The translations under genes and the position numbers were made by a program. DNA of 39,081 bases from Pseudomonas sp. GM18. GTDB taxonomy: Bacteria; Pseudomonadota; Gammaproteobacteria; Pseudomonadales; Pseudomonadaceae. The notes below the pieces were generated by a model, which worked only from the letters and a program-made list of their open reading frames with translations, searched no databases and was not told where the DNA came from. Below are positions 1 to 7,459 of the stretch, in pieces. The stretch is taken from NCBI RefSeq assembly GCF_000282195.1, contig NZ_AKJT01000111.1, positions 1-39,081 of the forward strand, read 5' to 3'. Each line of letters begins with the position of its first letter. Position 1 is the first letter of the stretch.

Positions 1-289
1 CCCCCCAGCCACAGGTATCGGCGGTGATGGCCGCCAGCACGCGACCCATGTCCGAGTACAGGCAATGGCCGCTGGTGAGCTTGGCGGTGTGCTGGCATTT
101 GAGGCTGTCGGGCAGGTTCAGGCGTTCGGTTTTTTCGTTGGCGTTGAGCAGCGTCAGGCTGACGTTGGCACCGCCGCGCAGGTCGGTCAGACGCAGCAAT
201 TGGCCGCGTTTCAATACAAAGGAACGATGGCCGCCGCCGGGGAGCATTTCTTCGGCGAAGGGCGGGAACAGTTGGGTCGAATCAGTCAT
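1..289 (-). CDS. DUF1989 / urea-carboxylase-associated protein, 3' end off the window (partial)
   Basis: The ATG at 289 opens a reading frame that runs off the left edge; 96 codons are visible. The product begins MTDSTQLFPPFAEEMLPGGG and continues through LRGGANVSLTLLNA and GHCLYSDMGRVLAAI, which I recognise as the DUF1989 (UAAP) family. Members were long annotated as urea amidolyase-associated proteins. In guanidine-utilising bacteria they form the heteromeric carboxyguanidine deiminase (CgdA/CgdB) that acts after guanidine carboxylase. The gene starts 12 bp after the ATPase gene stops, in the same direction, and belongs to the operon headed by the guanidine-I riboswitch at 3071-3168, so the guanidine role fits better than a urea role. 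Which of the two paralogous subunits it is cannot be decided from this fragment. The partner subunit, the carboxylase and allophanate hydrolase would be expected beyond the left edge. Confidence 0.82.
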   Translation of the reverse strand, partial: MTDSTQLFPPFAEEMLPGGGHRSFVLKRGQLLRLTDLRGGANVSLTLLNANEKTERLNLPDSLKCQHTAKLTSGHCLYSDMGRVLAAITADTCGWG

Positions 290-301
290 GTGCAAATTCC
301 T

Positions 302-1090
302 CTAAGCGATGCGAAGCGTGCCTGCCAACTGAGCCGGCAGGGCGTCGACGGCGGCACGGTTGGCGCGGCGGTCGCTGTTCAAAGGGATGTCGTAGGTAAT
401 GCGCGCGCCATAGGCACCGGGGGCGTGGGGGTCGACGCGGACCTTGTCGAACACCAGCAAACGGGTGCCGAGGCTGAAACCTTCGGACAGGTCGTGGGTG
501 ACCATGAACACCGTCAGTTGCGTCTCGCGCCACAGCTCCAGCAGCAGGCCGTGCATGTCTTTGCGGATACCCGGATCGAGGGCGCCGAACGGTTCGTCGA
601 GGAGCAAGACCCGCGGCTTCATGATCAATGCCTGGGCAATCGCCAGCCGTTGCTGCATGCCACCGGAGAGTTGCGCCGGGTACTTGTCCAGCGAATGGCC
701 AAGGCCGACTTTGTGCAGCAACACTGAGGCGTGTTCGCGTGCCTCTTTTTTAGCGCTGCCGAACAACCGCCCCAGTAAAGGCGAGCGCGGCAGTTCGAGG
801 CCGAGGGCGACGTTGTCCAGCACGGTCAGGTGCGGGAACACCGAGTAGCGCTGGAACACCACGCCACGGCTCGAATCCGGTTCGCCAGCCAGCGCGTGAC
901 CGTCCAACAGAATCTCGCCGCGACTGGCGTGTTCCTGGCCGAGCAATAGCCGCAGGAACGTCGACTTGCCGCAACCTGACGCGCCGACCAAGGTGCAAAA
1001 CTCACCTTCGTTGACGCTCAGGTTCAGCCCTTCAAGCACCACCTGATCGGCGTATTGCTGCCAGACGTTTTTCACTGTGATGAAGCTCAT
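302..1090 (-). CDS. ABC transporter ATP-binding protein (guanidine/urea-type uptake)
   Basis: This 262-residue cytoplasmic ATPase powers the importer formed with the permease and binding protein upstream. Visible elements are Walker A GASGCGKST (about residues 36-44), the Q-loop Gln at 80, the signature LSGGMQQR (141-148), Walker B VLLLDEP (161-167) followed by a D-loop, and the switch His at 199. It resembles the TauB/SsuB nitrate-sulfonate-taurine ATPase group, which is the usual automatic label. The riboswitch at the head of the operon and the DUF1989 gene directly downstream point instead to guanidine or a related nitrogen compound. It starts about 20 bp after the permease stop, consistent with translation from one transcript. 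Confidence 0.88.
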   Translation of the reverse strand: MSFITVKNVWQQYADQVVLEGLNLSVNEGEFCTLVGASGCGKSTFLRLLLGQEHASRGEILLDGHALAGEPDSSRGVVFQRYSVFPHLTVLDNVALGLELPRSPLLGRLFGSAKKEAREHASVLLHKVGLGHSLDKYPAQLSGGMQQRLAIAQALIMKPRVLLLDEPFGALDPGIRKDMHGLLLELWRETQLTVFMVTHDLSEGFSLGTRLLVFDKVRVDPHAPGAYGARITYDIPLNSDRRANRAAVDALPAQLAGTLRIA

Positions 1091-1109
1091 GCCCGCGCCC
1101 CTTCATAAC

Positions 1110-1925
1110 TCATTTGGAGGCACCTTGGTGCCAGGGAAAGGCCCGTTGGGTCAGGCGCTTGAGGCCCCAGTCCATCAGCCAGGCGAGCAGGGTGATCCAC
1201 ACCACGTAGGGCAGTATCACGTCCATCGCCAGGTAGCGGCGCACCAGGAAGATCCTGTAACCCAAACCGTCCGTGGAGGCGATGGCTTCGGCGGCGATCA
1301 AAAACAACCACGCCGAGCCGAGCATCAGTCGCAACGAGATCAGCAGGCGCGGCAGCAATTGCGGCAGCACCACACGCAACATCAAGGTCCAGGTCGAGGC
1401 ACCAAGCGTCTGCGCCTTGATCAGCAGTTCCACAGGAATTTCCCGGGCGCGCTGTTCCAGATCACGGGCCAGGCACGGGGTGATGCCGATCACGATCAGC
1501 ATCACTTTCGACAACTCTCCCAACCCGAACACGATGAACAGAATCGGCAGAATCGCCAGCGGCGGCACCATCGACAGCACCGTCAGCACGGGCGACAACG
1601 GCGTGCCAAACAGTGGCAGCGTACCGGCGGCGATGCCCAGGCACAGCCCGGCCAACGCACTGATGCCGAGGCCGATGGCCAACCGCCGCAGGCTGGAGGC
1701 GGTGTCTTGCCAGAGCAGGTATTCACCGGTGCGGGGGTCGGCGATGAAGGCCAGGCGTTTCACCGCGTCGGTCATCTGCACGGCACTGGGCAGCAGTTTG
1801 TCGTTGGGGTTGTCCATCAGCCGTTCGGCCGAGCCCATGAAGTAGGCGAACAGCACCAGGGCGAACGGCAGGATCACCAACAACAGGCGACTCGGGCGAT
1901 CCGGGTGGCGATTGATCAGGCGCAT
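1110..1925 (-). CDS. ABC transporter permease (guanidine/urea-type uptake)
   Basis: A 271-residue inner-membrane protein of the binding-protein-dependent permease family. Hydrophobic segments include residues about 13-31, 83-104, 110-136 and 140-152, with more in the C-terminal third. The cytoplasmic EAA loop that docks on the ATPase is recognisable around 169-189 (AQTLGASTWTLMLRVVLPQ). Only one permease gene is present, so the channel is presumably a homodimer, as in TauC/SsuC systems. It lies between the binding-protein gene (17 bp upstream) and the ATPase gene. The substrate is inferred from the riboswitch, not from the protein. Confidence 0.87.
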   Translation of the reverse strand: MRLINRHPDRPSRLLLVILPFALVLFAYFMGSAERLMDNPNDKLLPSAVQMTDAVKRLAFIADPRTGEYLLWQDTASSLRRLAIGLGISALAGLCLGIAAGTLPLFGTPLSPVLTVLSMVPPLAILPILFIVFGLGELSKVMLIVIGITPCLARDLEQRAREIPVELLIKAQTLGASTWTLMLRVVLPQLLPRLLISLRLMLGSAWLFLIAAEAIASTDGLGYRIFLVRRYLAMDVILPYVVWITLLAWLMDWGLKRLTQRAFPWHQGASK

Positions 1926-1942
1926 GGCCAGCTCCTCCTGTC

Positions 1943-3010
1943 TTACAGCTTGGCGTCGGCGGCCATCTGCACGTAAGTCGGGTCGAAGCGCAGCTTGAGG
2001 TTGCCTTTATCGCCGCTGGTCACGCCATTGGCGAAGGCCATGCCGATGGCGCTGGTGTCTTTGGCGCCTTCACCCAGCAAGCCGTGCTGGAACGAGAACT
2101 CGGCAACCTTGCGCATGGTGTCGGGCAGTTGCTTGCTGGTGGAGAACGCCAGGGCTTCTTTGGGCGTGGCGAACAGTTTGGTGGTGTCCAGTTGCGCCTG
2201 GAAACCCGCCAGGTCAGTGCCCGAGGCTTTGGCCATGTGTTCGAGGGCGGCTTGGCTGGCGGCGTTTTTCGCGTTCATCAACTCAACCACTTCGAACCAG
2301 GCGCCGGTCAGGGCTTTACCCAGGGCCGGGTTGTCTTTGAGGGTGGCGCTGTTGACCACCATCATGTCCATGATTTCGCCGGGGATCTGGCTGGAGTTGA
2401 ACACTTCGGTCACCCCAGGCTTGGCCTTGATGTCCGAGAGCATCGGGTTCCAGGTGGTGACGGCATTGACCTGTTCGGTGTTGAACGCGGCGGAGATGTC
2501 GGCGTCGGAGGTGTTGACCACTTTCAGGTCTTTCTCGGTGAGGTCTACCGAATCCAGAGCACGGGCCAACAGGTAATGGGAGACAGACAGCTCAACCAGA
2601 TTGACGTCCATGCCTTTGAGGTCAGTAACTTTCTTGCCTTCGCCTTTAAGCACAATGCCGTCGTTGCCGTTGGAGAAGTCGCTGACGATCAGCGCCGTGC
2701 TGTCGACGCCGCCGGCAGCCGGAATGGTCAGCGCGTCCATGTTGGTCATGGTGCAGCCGTCGAACTGGCCGGCGGTGTATTGGTTGATGGATTCGACGTA
2801 GTCGTTGAGCTGCACCACATCAATCTTGATGCCGTACTTTTTCGCCCATTTGTCGACGATGCCCTGGCTGCCGGCATATTCCCAGGGCATCCAGCCGGCG
2901 TAGATAGTCCAGCAGACGCTGAAATGATCTTTCTGTGCGGCGTGGGACGAGACACTCACGAGGGCTGCAAAAGCAGCGGCGAGCAGGGCGGGTAAACGAA
3001 GTCGGGACAT
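1943..3010 (-). CDS. ABC transporter periplasmic substrate-binding protein (guanidine/urea-type)
   Basis: A 355-residue protein with a clear Sec signal peptide (LPALLAAAFAALVSVSSHAA, cleavage near residue 24). The mature part starts KDHFSVCWTIYAGWMPWEYA, typical of NMT1/TauA-like periplasmic binding proteins often annotated as putative urea ABC transporter substrate-binding protein. It should capture the ligand in the periplasm for the permease and ATPase downstream. It is the first gene of the operon. The ATG at 3008-3010 is preceded by a purine-rich ribosome binding site (CTGGAGAACC). The guanidine-I aptamer ends about 60 nt upstream, so expression is probably switched on when guanidine binds the leader RNA. 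Confidence 0.87.
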   Translation of the reverse strand: MSRLRLPALLAAAFAALVSVSSHAAQKDHFSVCWTIYAGWMPWEYAGSQGIVDKWAKKYGIKIDVVQLNDYVESINQYTAGQFDGCTMTNMDALTIPAAGGVDSTALIVSDFSNGNDGIVLKGEGKKVTDLKGMDVNLVELSVSHYLLARALDSVDLTEKDLKVVNTSDADISAAFNTEQVNAVTTWNPMLSDIKAKPGVTEVFNSSQIPGEIMDMMVVNSATLKDNPALGKALTGAWFEVVELMNAKNAASQAALEHMAKASGTDLAGFQAQLDTTKLFATPKEALAFSTSKQLPDTMRKVAEFSFQHGLLGEGAKDTSAIGMAFANGVTSGDKGNLKLRFDPTYVQMAADAKL

Positions 3011-3070
3011 GGGATGGTTCTCCAGTTGATCAAGGGCGGACAGGAAGGCAGCGGCACCGCGAACGGTGGC

Positions 3071-3168
3071 TTGTCTCCCGGGCTTTTGTCCCGCCGTGTA
3101 ACCTCAACTGGAGGTCGCCAACTCTCGGACCAGCCACTCGCGATTGCGAGCCGGAACCCTAGTCAGCC
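3071..3168 (-). promoter_or_regulatory. Guanidine-I (ykkC) riboswitch
   Basis: Read on the minus strand, this leader carries the conserved ykkC/guanidine-I blocks in the right order: GACTAGGGTTCCGG (about 3164-3151), GGTCCGAGAG with its flanking helix (about 3131-3121), TACACGGCGGGAC (about 3101-3089), then AAAAGCCCGGGAGA (about 3087-3074). In this class the aptamer binds guanidinium and switches on efflux or degradation genes. After the aptamer come a small CACCG-TTCG-CGGTG hairpin (about 3067-3054) and the ribosome binding site. I see no U-run after that hairpin, so control may be translational, or the terminator may be unconventional. Ligand class is established knowledge; its activity here is inferred. 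Confidence 0.9.
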
Positions 3169-3221
3169 ATTGCAAATTGTGGTGCCGCGAACCTGTGATG
3201 ACTCCTGCACACCATTGGTTA

Positions 3222-3237
3222 AGCGAGAGCCGTGCCA
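3222..3237 (-). promoter_or_regulatory. Sigma-54 (RpoN) type -24/-12 promoter for the guanidine operon
   Basis: The minus strand reads TTGGCACGGCTCTCGCTT. This matches the -24/-12 consensus TGGCACG-N4-TTGCW, with the invariant GG and GC correctly spaced and one mismatch (TCGC for TTGC). It lies about 55 nt upstream of the first conserved riboswitch block, placing the predicted start near 3211, a sensible distance for an aptamer-containing leader. RpoN control by a nitrogen-responsive activator such as NtrC would suit a nitrogen-scavenging operon. I did not find a convincing NtrC site. Confidence 0.62.
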
Positions 3238-3453
3238 AGTTGGCTTGAGCGCTCTGGCTGGGGCATGGAAGGGTGGGGGAGTTCAATAGGACAGGACGCT
3301 TTGCCTTGTCATGGTGCGCTGCGCATGGGCATGCACCGTAGAAGGACGGCTAGCCGCTGATCTGAAGGTCGATACGGTTTGGCACTCGGTGCCGGTTTTA
3401 AAGTCAAAACAGGTGTGACTCGACTGCCGTTGCAGGTCTTTCAGGAGGCCTCC

Positions 3454-3702
3454 ATGTTTTGTCAGAAAAAGCTCCGCCAAATACTGCTCAGTGTGTTTCT
3501 TGGTTTGGGTCTGTCCGGGTGTTACTACTACGTAGGTCCTGCCGATGTTTATTCGGCGCCTTATTACTACCCTGGGTACTACTCGCCTTATTATTACGGC
3601 GGCTATTACGGCCCGCGTGTTTACGGTGGCTATCGCTATTATTACTACGGTGGACACGGACCTGGTCATTACGGCGGTGGATACAATCGCTGGCACCATT
3701 AA
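3454..3702 (+). CDS. Small Tyr/Gly-rich lipoprotein, first of a tandem pair
   Basis: An 82-residue product starting at the ATG after a strong AGGAGG ribosome binding site. It has a basic N-terminus (MFCQKKLRQILL), a short hydrophobic stretch and a lipobox LGLSGC with the acylated Cys at about residue 23. The mature part is almost only Tyr, Gly, Pro and Arg (runs such as YYYPGYYSPYYYGGYYG) and ends in a His/Gly tail. This composition suggests an exported, probably unstructured or self-associating surface lipoprotein. No enzymatic motif is visible. The start region closely matches that of the next gene at 3915 (KLRQILL, same ribosome binding site context), indicating an old tandem duplication. 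I do not recognise a named family. Confidence 0.72.
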   Translation: MFCQKKLRQILLSVFLGLGLSGCYYYVGPADVYSAPYYYPGYYSPYYYGGYYGPRVYGGYRYYYYGGHGPGHYGGGYNRWHH

Positions 3703-3717
3703 TCAACTCATGAATAT

Positions 3718-3756
3718 AACGGCGTGTCCGGCTTGCGGAGGCGCCGTTTTCTTTTG
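3718..3756 (+). terminator. Probable intrinsic terminator after the first Tyr-rich lipoprotein
   Basis: The arms AACGGCG (3718-3724) and CGCCGTT (3742-3748) can pair around a 17-nt apical region, followed by TTTTCTTTT. It sits just after the stop codon at 3702 and ahead of the second paralogue. Confidence 0.55.
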
Positions 3757-3914
3757 CGCAGGATGAAAAACCTTTCATCGGCTACTTGTTTCAACGTGTT
3801 GCGGAAACGCACCAGATCCCGATTTCACTGTCTGATCTTTCGACAGTCGCCGAACAATTGACTGTCGCCTGCCAGCGTCGCTGGTGTGGCTCACTCGCGG
3901 TCCAGGAGGCCGCC

Positions 3915-4382
3915 ATGCTCTGTCGAAGAAAACTCCGCCAAATTCTGCTGATTGTTCTATCGGGATTGTCTCTTGGTGCGTGCGTGCCCTATTCCGATGG
4001 AGGAGACAGCTATTACCGTTCCGAGGTCTATACGTCCCCAGCACCGTATTATTCCGGTGGCGGGTCTTACTACTCCGATGGTGGTTACTACTCAGCTCCG
4101 CGCAGGTATTACTCACCGCCTGCACGCTATTACCAGCCATCGCCGCGTTATTACTATCAGCCGCGGGTGTATCAACCGGCACCGCGCTATTACGACTACC
4201 GCGGCAACCAGAATCGCGGATGGGACCGTCATGACCGCGGCGGTTGGGATGGCCGTCGCGACGGTTGGGACGGCCGCAACCGCGGCAACTGGGGCAATGA
4301 CTCTTGGGGCCACAGTGGGCGGGATCACCGTGACGGAAGAGGCGACCATGACGATCGCGATGGCCGAGGCCACCGCCGTTAA
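3915..4382 (+). CDS. Tyr-rich lipoprotein with Asp/Arg/Gly-rich tail, second of a tandem pair
   Basis: A 155-residue product starting at the ATG after an AGGAGG-type ribosome binding site. The N-terminus MLCRRKLRQILLIVLSGLSLGAC has a lipobox (LGAC, Cys at 23) and is clearly related to the gene at 3454. The middle is rich in SYYS/RYYSPP-type repeats (about residues 35-100). The tail (about 101-155) is a low-complexity Gly-Trp-Asp-Arg-His segment with repeated GWDGR units. It is expected in the outer membrane or periplasm as a lipid-anchored disordered protein. Function is unknown; an envelope-stress or matrix role would be a guess. The two paralogues share the N-terminus and Tyr-rich style but differ in length and tail. 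Confidence 0.75.
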   Translation: MLCRRKLRQILLIVLSGLSLGACVPYSDGGDSYYRSEVYTSPAPYYSGGGSYYSDGGYYSAPRRYYSPPARYYQPSPRYYYQPRVYQPAPRYYDYRGNQNRGWDRHDRGGWDGRRDGWDGRNRGNWGNDSWGHSGRDHRDGRGDHDDRDGRGHRR

Positions 4383-4391
4383 CCCCTCAAT

Positions 4392-4421
4392 AAAAAGCGG
4401 CGCATGAAGCGCCGCTTTTTT
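4392..4421 (+). terminator. Strong bidirectional intrinsic terminator
   Basis: AAAAAGCGGCGC, a five-base loop, then GCGCCGCTTTTTT: a GC-rich 7-bp core extended by A/T pairs and ending in a T-run on either strand. It separates the convergent lipoprotein gene (stop 4382) and the hydrolase gene (stop 4433). Confidence 0.92.
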
Positions 4422-4432
4422 GTGCCCGGATT

Positions 4433-5545
4433 TCAGTATTCCGACAGATCGGCCAGAGGGTGCCGACCTTCCCAGACCTTGCGGAAATGCGCTTCCACTA
4501 CCGCCTCCGGCACCGTGTTGATATCCGGCCAGTGCCAGTGAGGTTTCTGGTCCTTGTCGATCAACCGCGCACGCACGCCCTCGCCGAACTCCGGATGACG
4601 GCAGCAATTGAGGCTCATGGTGTATTCCATCTGAAAGACTTGAGCCAACGACAGGTGCCGGGCGCGGGCGATCTGTTCCCATACCAGATGAGCGGTCAGG
4701 GGCGAGCCTTCAATCATGGTCCTGGCAGCACGGCTGAGCAGCAAGTCGGGGTGATCGCGCAACAGGCTGATAGCCTTCCAGGCACAACGGACATCGCTGA
4801 CATCCAGTAGCTCGTCGATGTGCTGGCGTCGTGGCAACCACTGCGCTTCGGGCATTTTTACCAGCGCTTCCTGCTGCAAGGCCTTGAGCAGACTGTTGAG
4901 CTGCATGGCGGTCTGTTCCTGCCAGTTCAATTGCAGCAAACCTTCGATCAGCTCTTGCTGTTGTTGATCGAGCAAAAAGCGATCGGCCAGGTCCAGATCG
5001 ATCGCATCGCGACCGTTCATCTGGGCGCCGGTCAGGCCGAGAAACAACCCGAGCTTGCCGGGCAATCGCGACAGAAACCAACTGGCGCCGACGTCCGGGT
5101 ACAAACCGATGCCAATCTCTGGCATCGCCAACCGGCTGCTCGGTGTAACAATCCGAATGCTTGCCCCTTGCAGCAGCCCCATGCCGCCGCCCAGTACGTA
5201 ACCATGCCCCCAGCAGATCAACGGTTTCGGGTAGGTGTGCAGATTGAAGTCGAGGCGATATTCTGCCGCAAAGAAGTGTGCAGCCAGCGGCGGCACTTCT
5301 CCGGGATGGGCGCGACACGCCTCCACCAGACTGCGTACTTCACCGCCGGCGCAAAAGGCCTTGGCGCCATTGCCGCGCAGCAGCACGCACACGATCTGTG
5401 GTTCCTTGGCCCAGGCTTCCAGTTGATCGCGCAAGGCGTTGATCATCGGCAAGGAGAGGGCGTTGAGGGACTTTTCGGCATCCAGGCTGGCGATGCCGAT
5501 GCGTGCGCCGTCGGTGCCGGTGAGTTCTTCGAAGTGCAGATTCAT
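4433..5545 (-). CDS. 3-hydroxyisobutyryl-CoA hydrolase (enoyl-CoA hydratase/isomerase family)
   Basis: A 370-residue crotonase-fold enzyme. It carries FCAGGEV (64-70) and HGYVLGGGMGLLQGA (114-128), which build the oxyanion hole. MPEIGIGLYPDVG (141-153) contains the Glu and Asp characteristic of 3-hydroxyisobutyryl-CoA hydrolases (HIBCH) rather than plain hydratases. The length and the long C-terminal part (CRHPEFGEGVRARLIDKD, then HWHWPDI) also fit HIBCH. The reaction releases 3-hydroxyisobutyrate from its CoA ester in valine breakdown. No other valine-pathway gene is adjacent. Older annotation as enoyl-CoA hydratase is possible. Confidence 0.88.
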   Translation of the reverse strand: MNLHFEELTGTDGARIGIASLDAEKSLNALSLPMINALRDQLEAWAKEPQIVCVLLRGNGAKAFCAGGEVRSLVEACRAHPGEVPPLAAHFFAAEYRLDFNLHTYPKPLICWGHGYVLGGGMGLLQGASIRIVTPSSRLAMPEIGIGLYPDVGASWFLSRLPGKLGLFLGLTGAQMNGRDAIDLDLADRFLLDQQQQELIEGLLQLNWQEQTAMQLNSLLKALQQEALVKMPEAQWLPRRQHIDELLDVSDVRCAWKAISLLRDHPDLLLSRAARTMIEGSPLTAHLVWEQIARARHLSLAQVFQMEYTMSLNCCRHPEFGEGVRARLIDKDQKPHWHWPDINTVPEAVVEAHFRKVWEGRHPLADLSEY

Positions 5546-5619
5546 CGTGACCTCGATCGGGAATTTGAGCGTTCAGTATGATCGCTCTATAGGAAAGTGC
5601 CGGATCTGCGTCAGATCAA

Positions 5620-5648
5620 TTGACAAGCGTGATGGGCTTTCCTAGGGT
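5620..5648 (+). promoter_or_regulatory. Sigma-70 promoter of ung
   Basis: A perfect -35 TTGACA (5620-5625), a 17-bp spacer and TAGGGT (5643-5648) as -10. This puts transcription start near 5655 with a very short leader before the ATG at 5678. Confidence 0.68.
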
Positions 5649-5677
5649 TCGCCCCATTGTTTTTGCCGGATGTAACC

Positions 5678-6370
5678 ATGACTGCTGACGACCGTATCAA
5701 ACTCGAACCGAGCTGGAAGGAGGCCCTGCGTGCCGAATTCGACCAGCCTTACATGGCAGAGTTGCGCACATTCCTGCAACAGGAGCGCGCGGCGGGCAAG
5801 GAGATCTATCCGCCGGGACCGCTGATTTTCAACGCGCTCAATTCCACGCCGCTGGACAAGGTCAAGGTGGTCATCCTCGGGCAGGATCCATACCACGGCC
5901 CCGGTCAGGCCCATGGGTTGTGCTTCTCGGTGCAGCCGGGCGTACCGGCGCCGCCGTCGCTGGTGAACATCTATAAAGAATTGAAACGCGACCTGAACAT
6001 CGACATCCCCAACCATGGCTACCTGCAGAGTTGGGCGGAGCAGGGCGTGTTGATGCTCAACACTACCATGACCGTGGAACGGGCGAATGCCAACGCCCAT
6101 GCGGGCAAGGGCTGGCAGTATTTTACCGACCGGATTATCGAAGTGGTCAGCGAGCACCAGCCGCATCTGGTGTTCCTGCTGTGGGGCGCGCATGCCCAGA
6201 GCAAGCAGAAACTCATCGATGCCACCAAACATCTGGTGCTGACCTCGGTCCACCCGTCGCCGCTGTCCGCTTATCGCGGTTTCCTCGGCTGCGGGCATTT
6301 CAGTCGGGCGAACAAGTTTCTGGAACAGAATGGCGAGACGCCGATCGAGTGGCGGTTGCCGCCGGTTTGA
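5678..6370 (+). CDS. ung: Uracil-DNA glycosylase
   Basis: A 230-residue family 1 uracil-DNA glycosylase, which removes uracil from DNA as the first step of base excision repair in the cytoplasm. The water-activating loop GQDPYHGPGQAHG is at 68-80 (catalytic Asp70), the Phe of the uracil pocket lies in LCFSV, and the minor-groove/catalytic loop HPSPLS is at 192-197 (His192). An in-frame TTG at 5657 would add seven residues, but the ATG at 5678 matches the family start and sits at a normal distance from the promoter. It is a monocistronic housekeeping gene, divergent from the hydrolase gene. Confidence 0.96.
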   Translation: MTADDRIKLEPSWKEALRAEFDQPYMAELRTFLQQERAAGKEIYPPGPLIFNALNSTPLDKVKVVILGQDPYHGPGQAHGLCFSVQPGVPAPPSLVNIYKELKRDLNIDIPNHGYLQSWAEQGVLMLNTTMTVERANANAHAGKGWQYFTDRIIEVVSEHQPHLVFLLWGAHAQSKQKLIDATKHLVLTSVHPSPLSAYRGFLGCGHFSRANKFLEQNGETPIEWRLPPV

Positions 6371-6381
6371 TGCGCTGAAAT

Positions 6382-6412
6382 GATCGTTCCCACGCAGAGC
6401 GTGGGAACGATC
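6382..6412. repeat. Perfect 14-bp inverted repeat (dispersed P. fluorescens-type hairpin)
   Basis: GATCGTTCCCACGC, the loop AGA, then the exact complement GCGTGGGAACGATC. It lies between the convergent ung and AbrB-family genes and could terminate both, but it has no T-run. The sequence GTTCCCACGC...GCGTGGGAAC is one I know as a recurrent intergenic repeat in P. fluorescens-group genomes. Confidence 0.8.
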
Positions 6413-6418
6413 AGGGTG

Positions 6419-7459
6419 TCAGGGCTGCTCAGGTTTCTGGTTCCAATACCTGAACAACGGCTCTGCCAAAAACAACACAAACAACAGCCGCATCACCTGC
6501 ATCGCCGTCACCAGCGGTACCGATAGTTGCAGGGTCTCCGCCGTCAAACTCATCTCGGCAATCCCGCCGGGCATCATGCCCAGTGTCAGCGAACGCAGAT
6601 CCAGACGGGTCAATGCACTCAACCCCAGCGCCGCCAGCGTGGCGATCAACATGGTCAACACCGTGCCGATCAGGGTCCGGCCCATGAAGGACGGTGCTCG
6701 CCGGAAGAACTGTCGATTGAAGTGGCAACCCAATCCGCTGCCGATCAGCCACTGGCCGATCTGACTGCCGCCGTTGGGCAGTCCGATGTGCAGGTCCCAA
6801 CCAATGCTCACCGCCGCACTCACCAGCAACGGCCCGAACAGCCAGGGGTTGGGTTGCCGCAGGCGCTCCCAGATCCAGGCGGCCAGGGCGCCCGCCGGGA
6901 ACAGAAGGGCCAGCCACCACCAACTGACGGTCGCTGCATGCAAGACCGGCGCACCGCCGCCCAACAGATACTTGAACGCCGCCGGCACACACAGCACCAC
7001 CACCAGCACCCGCAAGCTTTGCCCCGCCGCAACACGGCTGAGCACCGCGCCGTTGCGGGCACCGAGGTTGACCATCTCTCCGGAGCCGCCGGGCATGCTG
7101 GAAAAGAACGCGGTGGCGCGATCTTCGCCGGTACGCCGCATCAACCAGACCCCGACCACCGCGGACAGGCTGGTGACCAACGCACCGAAGAAGATCAGAC
7201 CGAAGTGGCTCAGCACCTGCTCCATCACAACCGGGGTGAAGTGCAGGCCGATGCCGATACCGACGACCCACTGGCCGCATTTACGGCCGCCAGGGATTTC
7301 CGCCAATTGCCAGGGTGTCAGGCAGCGCACCAGGATGATCGCCAGCAACGAGCCGACCATCCACGGTAGCGGCCAGCCGATCTGGCTGGCGAGGTAACCG
7401 CCCAGCAGACCGACCAGCGGTGTTCCCCACCAGGCTTTGAAAGGTGTTCGATCAGACAT
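6419..7459 (-). CDS. AbrB family inner-membrane protein (PF05145-type)
   Basis: A 346-residue polytopic membrane protein made of two similar halves. Each half has a conserved amphipathic/glycine block: GRKCGQWVVGIGIGLHF in the first and SQIGQWLIGSGLGCHF in the second. SSMPGGSGEMVNLGARNGA and GMMPGGIAEMSLTAE are the matching repeat motifs, typical of the AbrB/ammonia-monooxygenase-like family (putative regulators or transporters, unrelated to the Bacillus AbrB DNA-binding protein). Its ATG overlaps the tctA stop by 8 bp, so it is translationally coupled to the tricarboxylate transporter. The function of such AbrB proteins in tct operons is not established. Confidence 0.85.
   Translation of the reverse strand: MSDRTPFKAWWGTPLVGLLGGYLASQIGWPLPWMVGSLLAIILVRCLTPWQLAEIPGGRKCGQWVVGIGIGLHFTPVVMEQVLSHFGLIFFGALVTSLSAVVGVWLMRRTGEDRATAFFSSMPGGSGEMVNLGARNGAVLSRVAAGQSLRVLVVVLCVPAAFKYLLGGGAPVLHAATVSWWWLALLFPAGALAAWIWERLRQPNPWLFGPLLVSAAVSIGWDLHIGLPNGGSQIGQWLIGSGLGCHFNRQFFRRAPSFMGRTLIGTVLTMLIATLAALGLSALTRLDLRSLTLGMMPGGIAEMSLTAETLQLSVPLVTAMQVMRLLFVLFLAEPLFRYWNQKPEQP

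Noticed and set aside
1077..1976. Long plus-strand frame (about 299 codons) opposite the permease gene
   Set aside because: Its product is Gln/His/Arg-rich low-complexity sequence of the kind made by reading GC-rich coding DNA backwards; the minus-strand permease has clear family motifs.
3372..3400. Second RpoN-like site (TTGGCACTCGGTGCCGG) before the first lipoprotein
   Set aside because: The -24 half resembles the consensus, but the spacing to any GC at -12 is wrong; it is better read as a short inverted repeat.
3283..3699. Minus-strand frame of about 138 codons over the first Tyr-rich lipoprotein
   Set aside because: Val/Ile/Arg-rich translation of the complement of TAT/TAC-rich codons; the plus-strand frame has a ribosome binding site and lipobox and a paralogue next to it.
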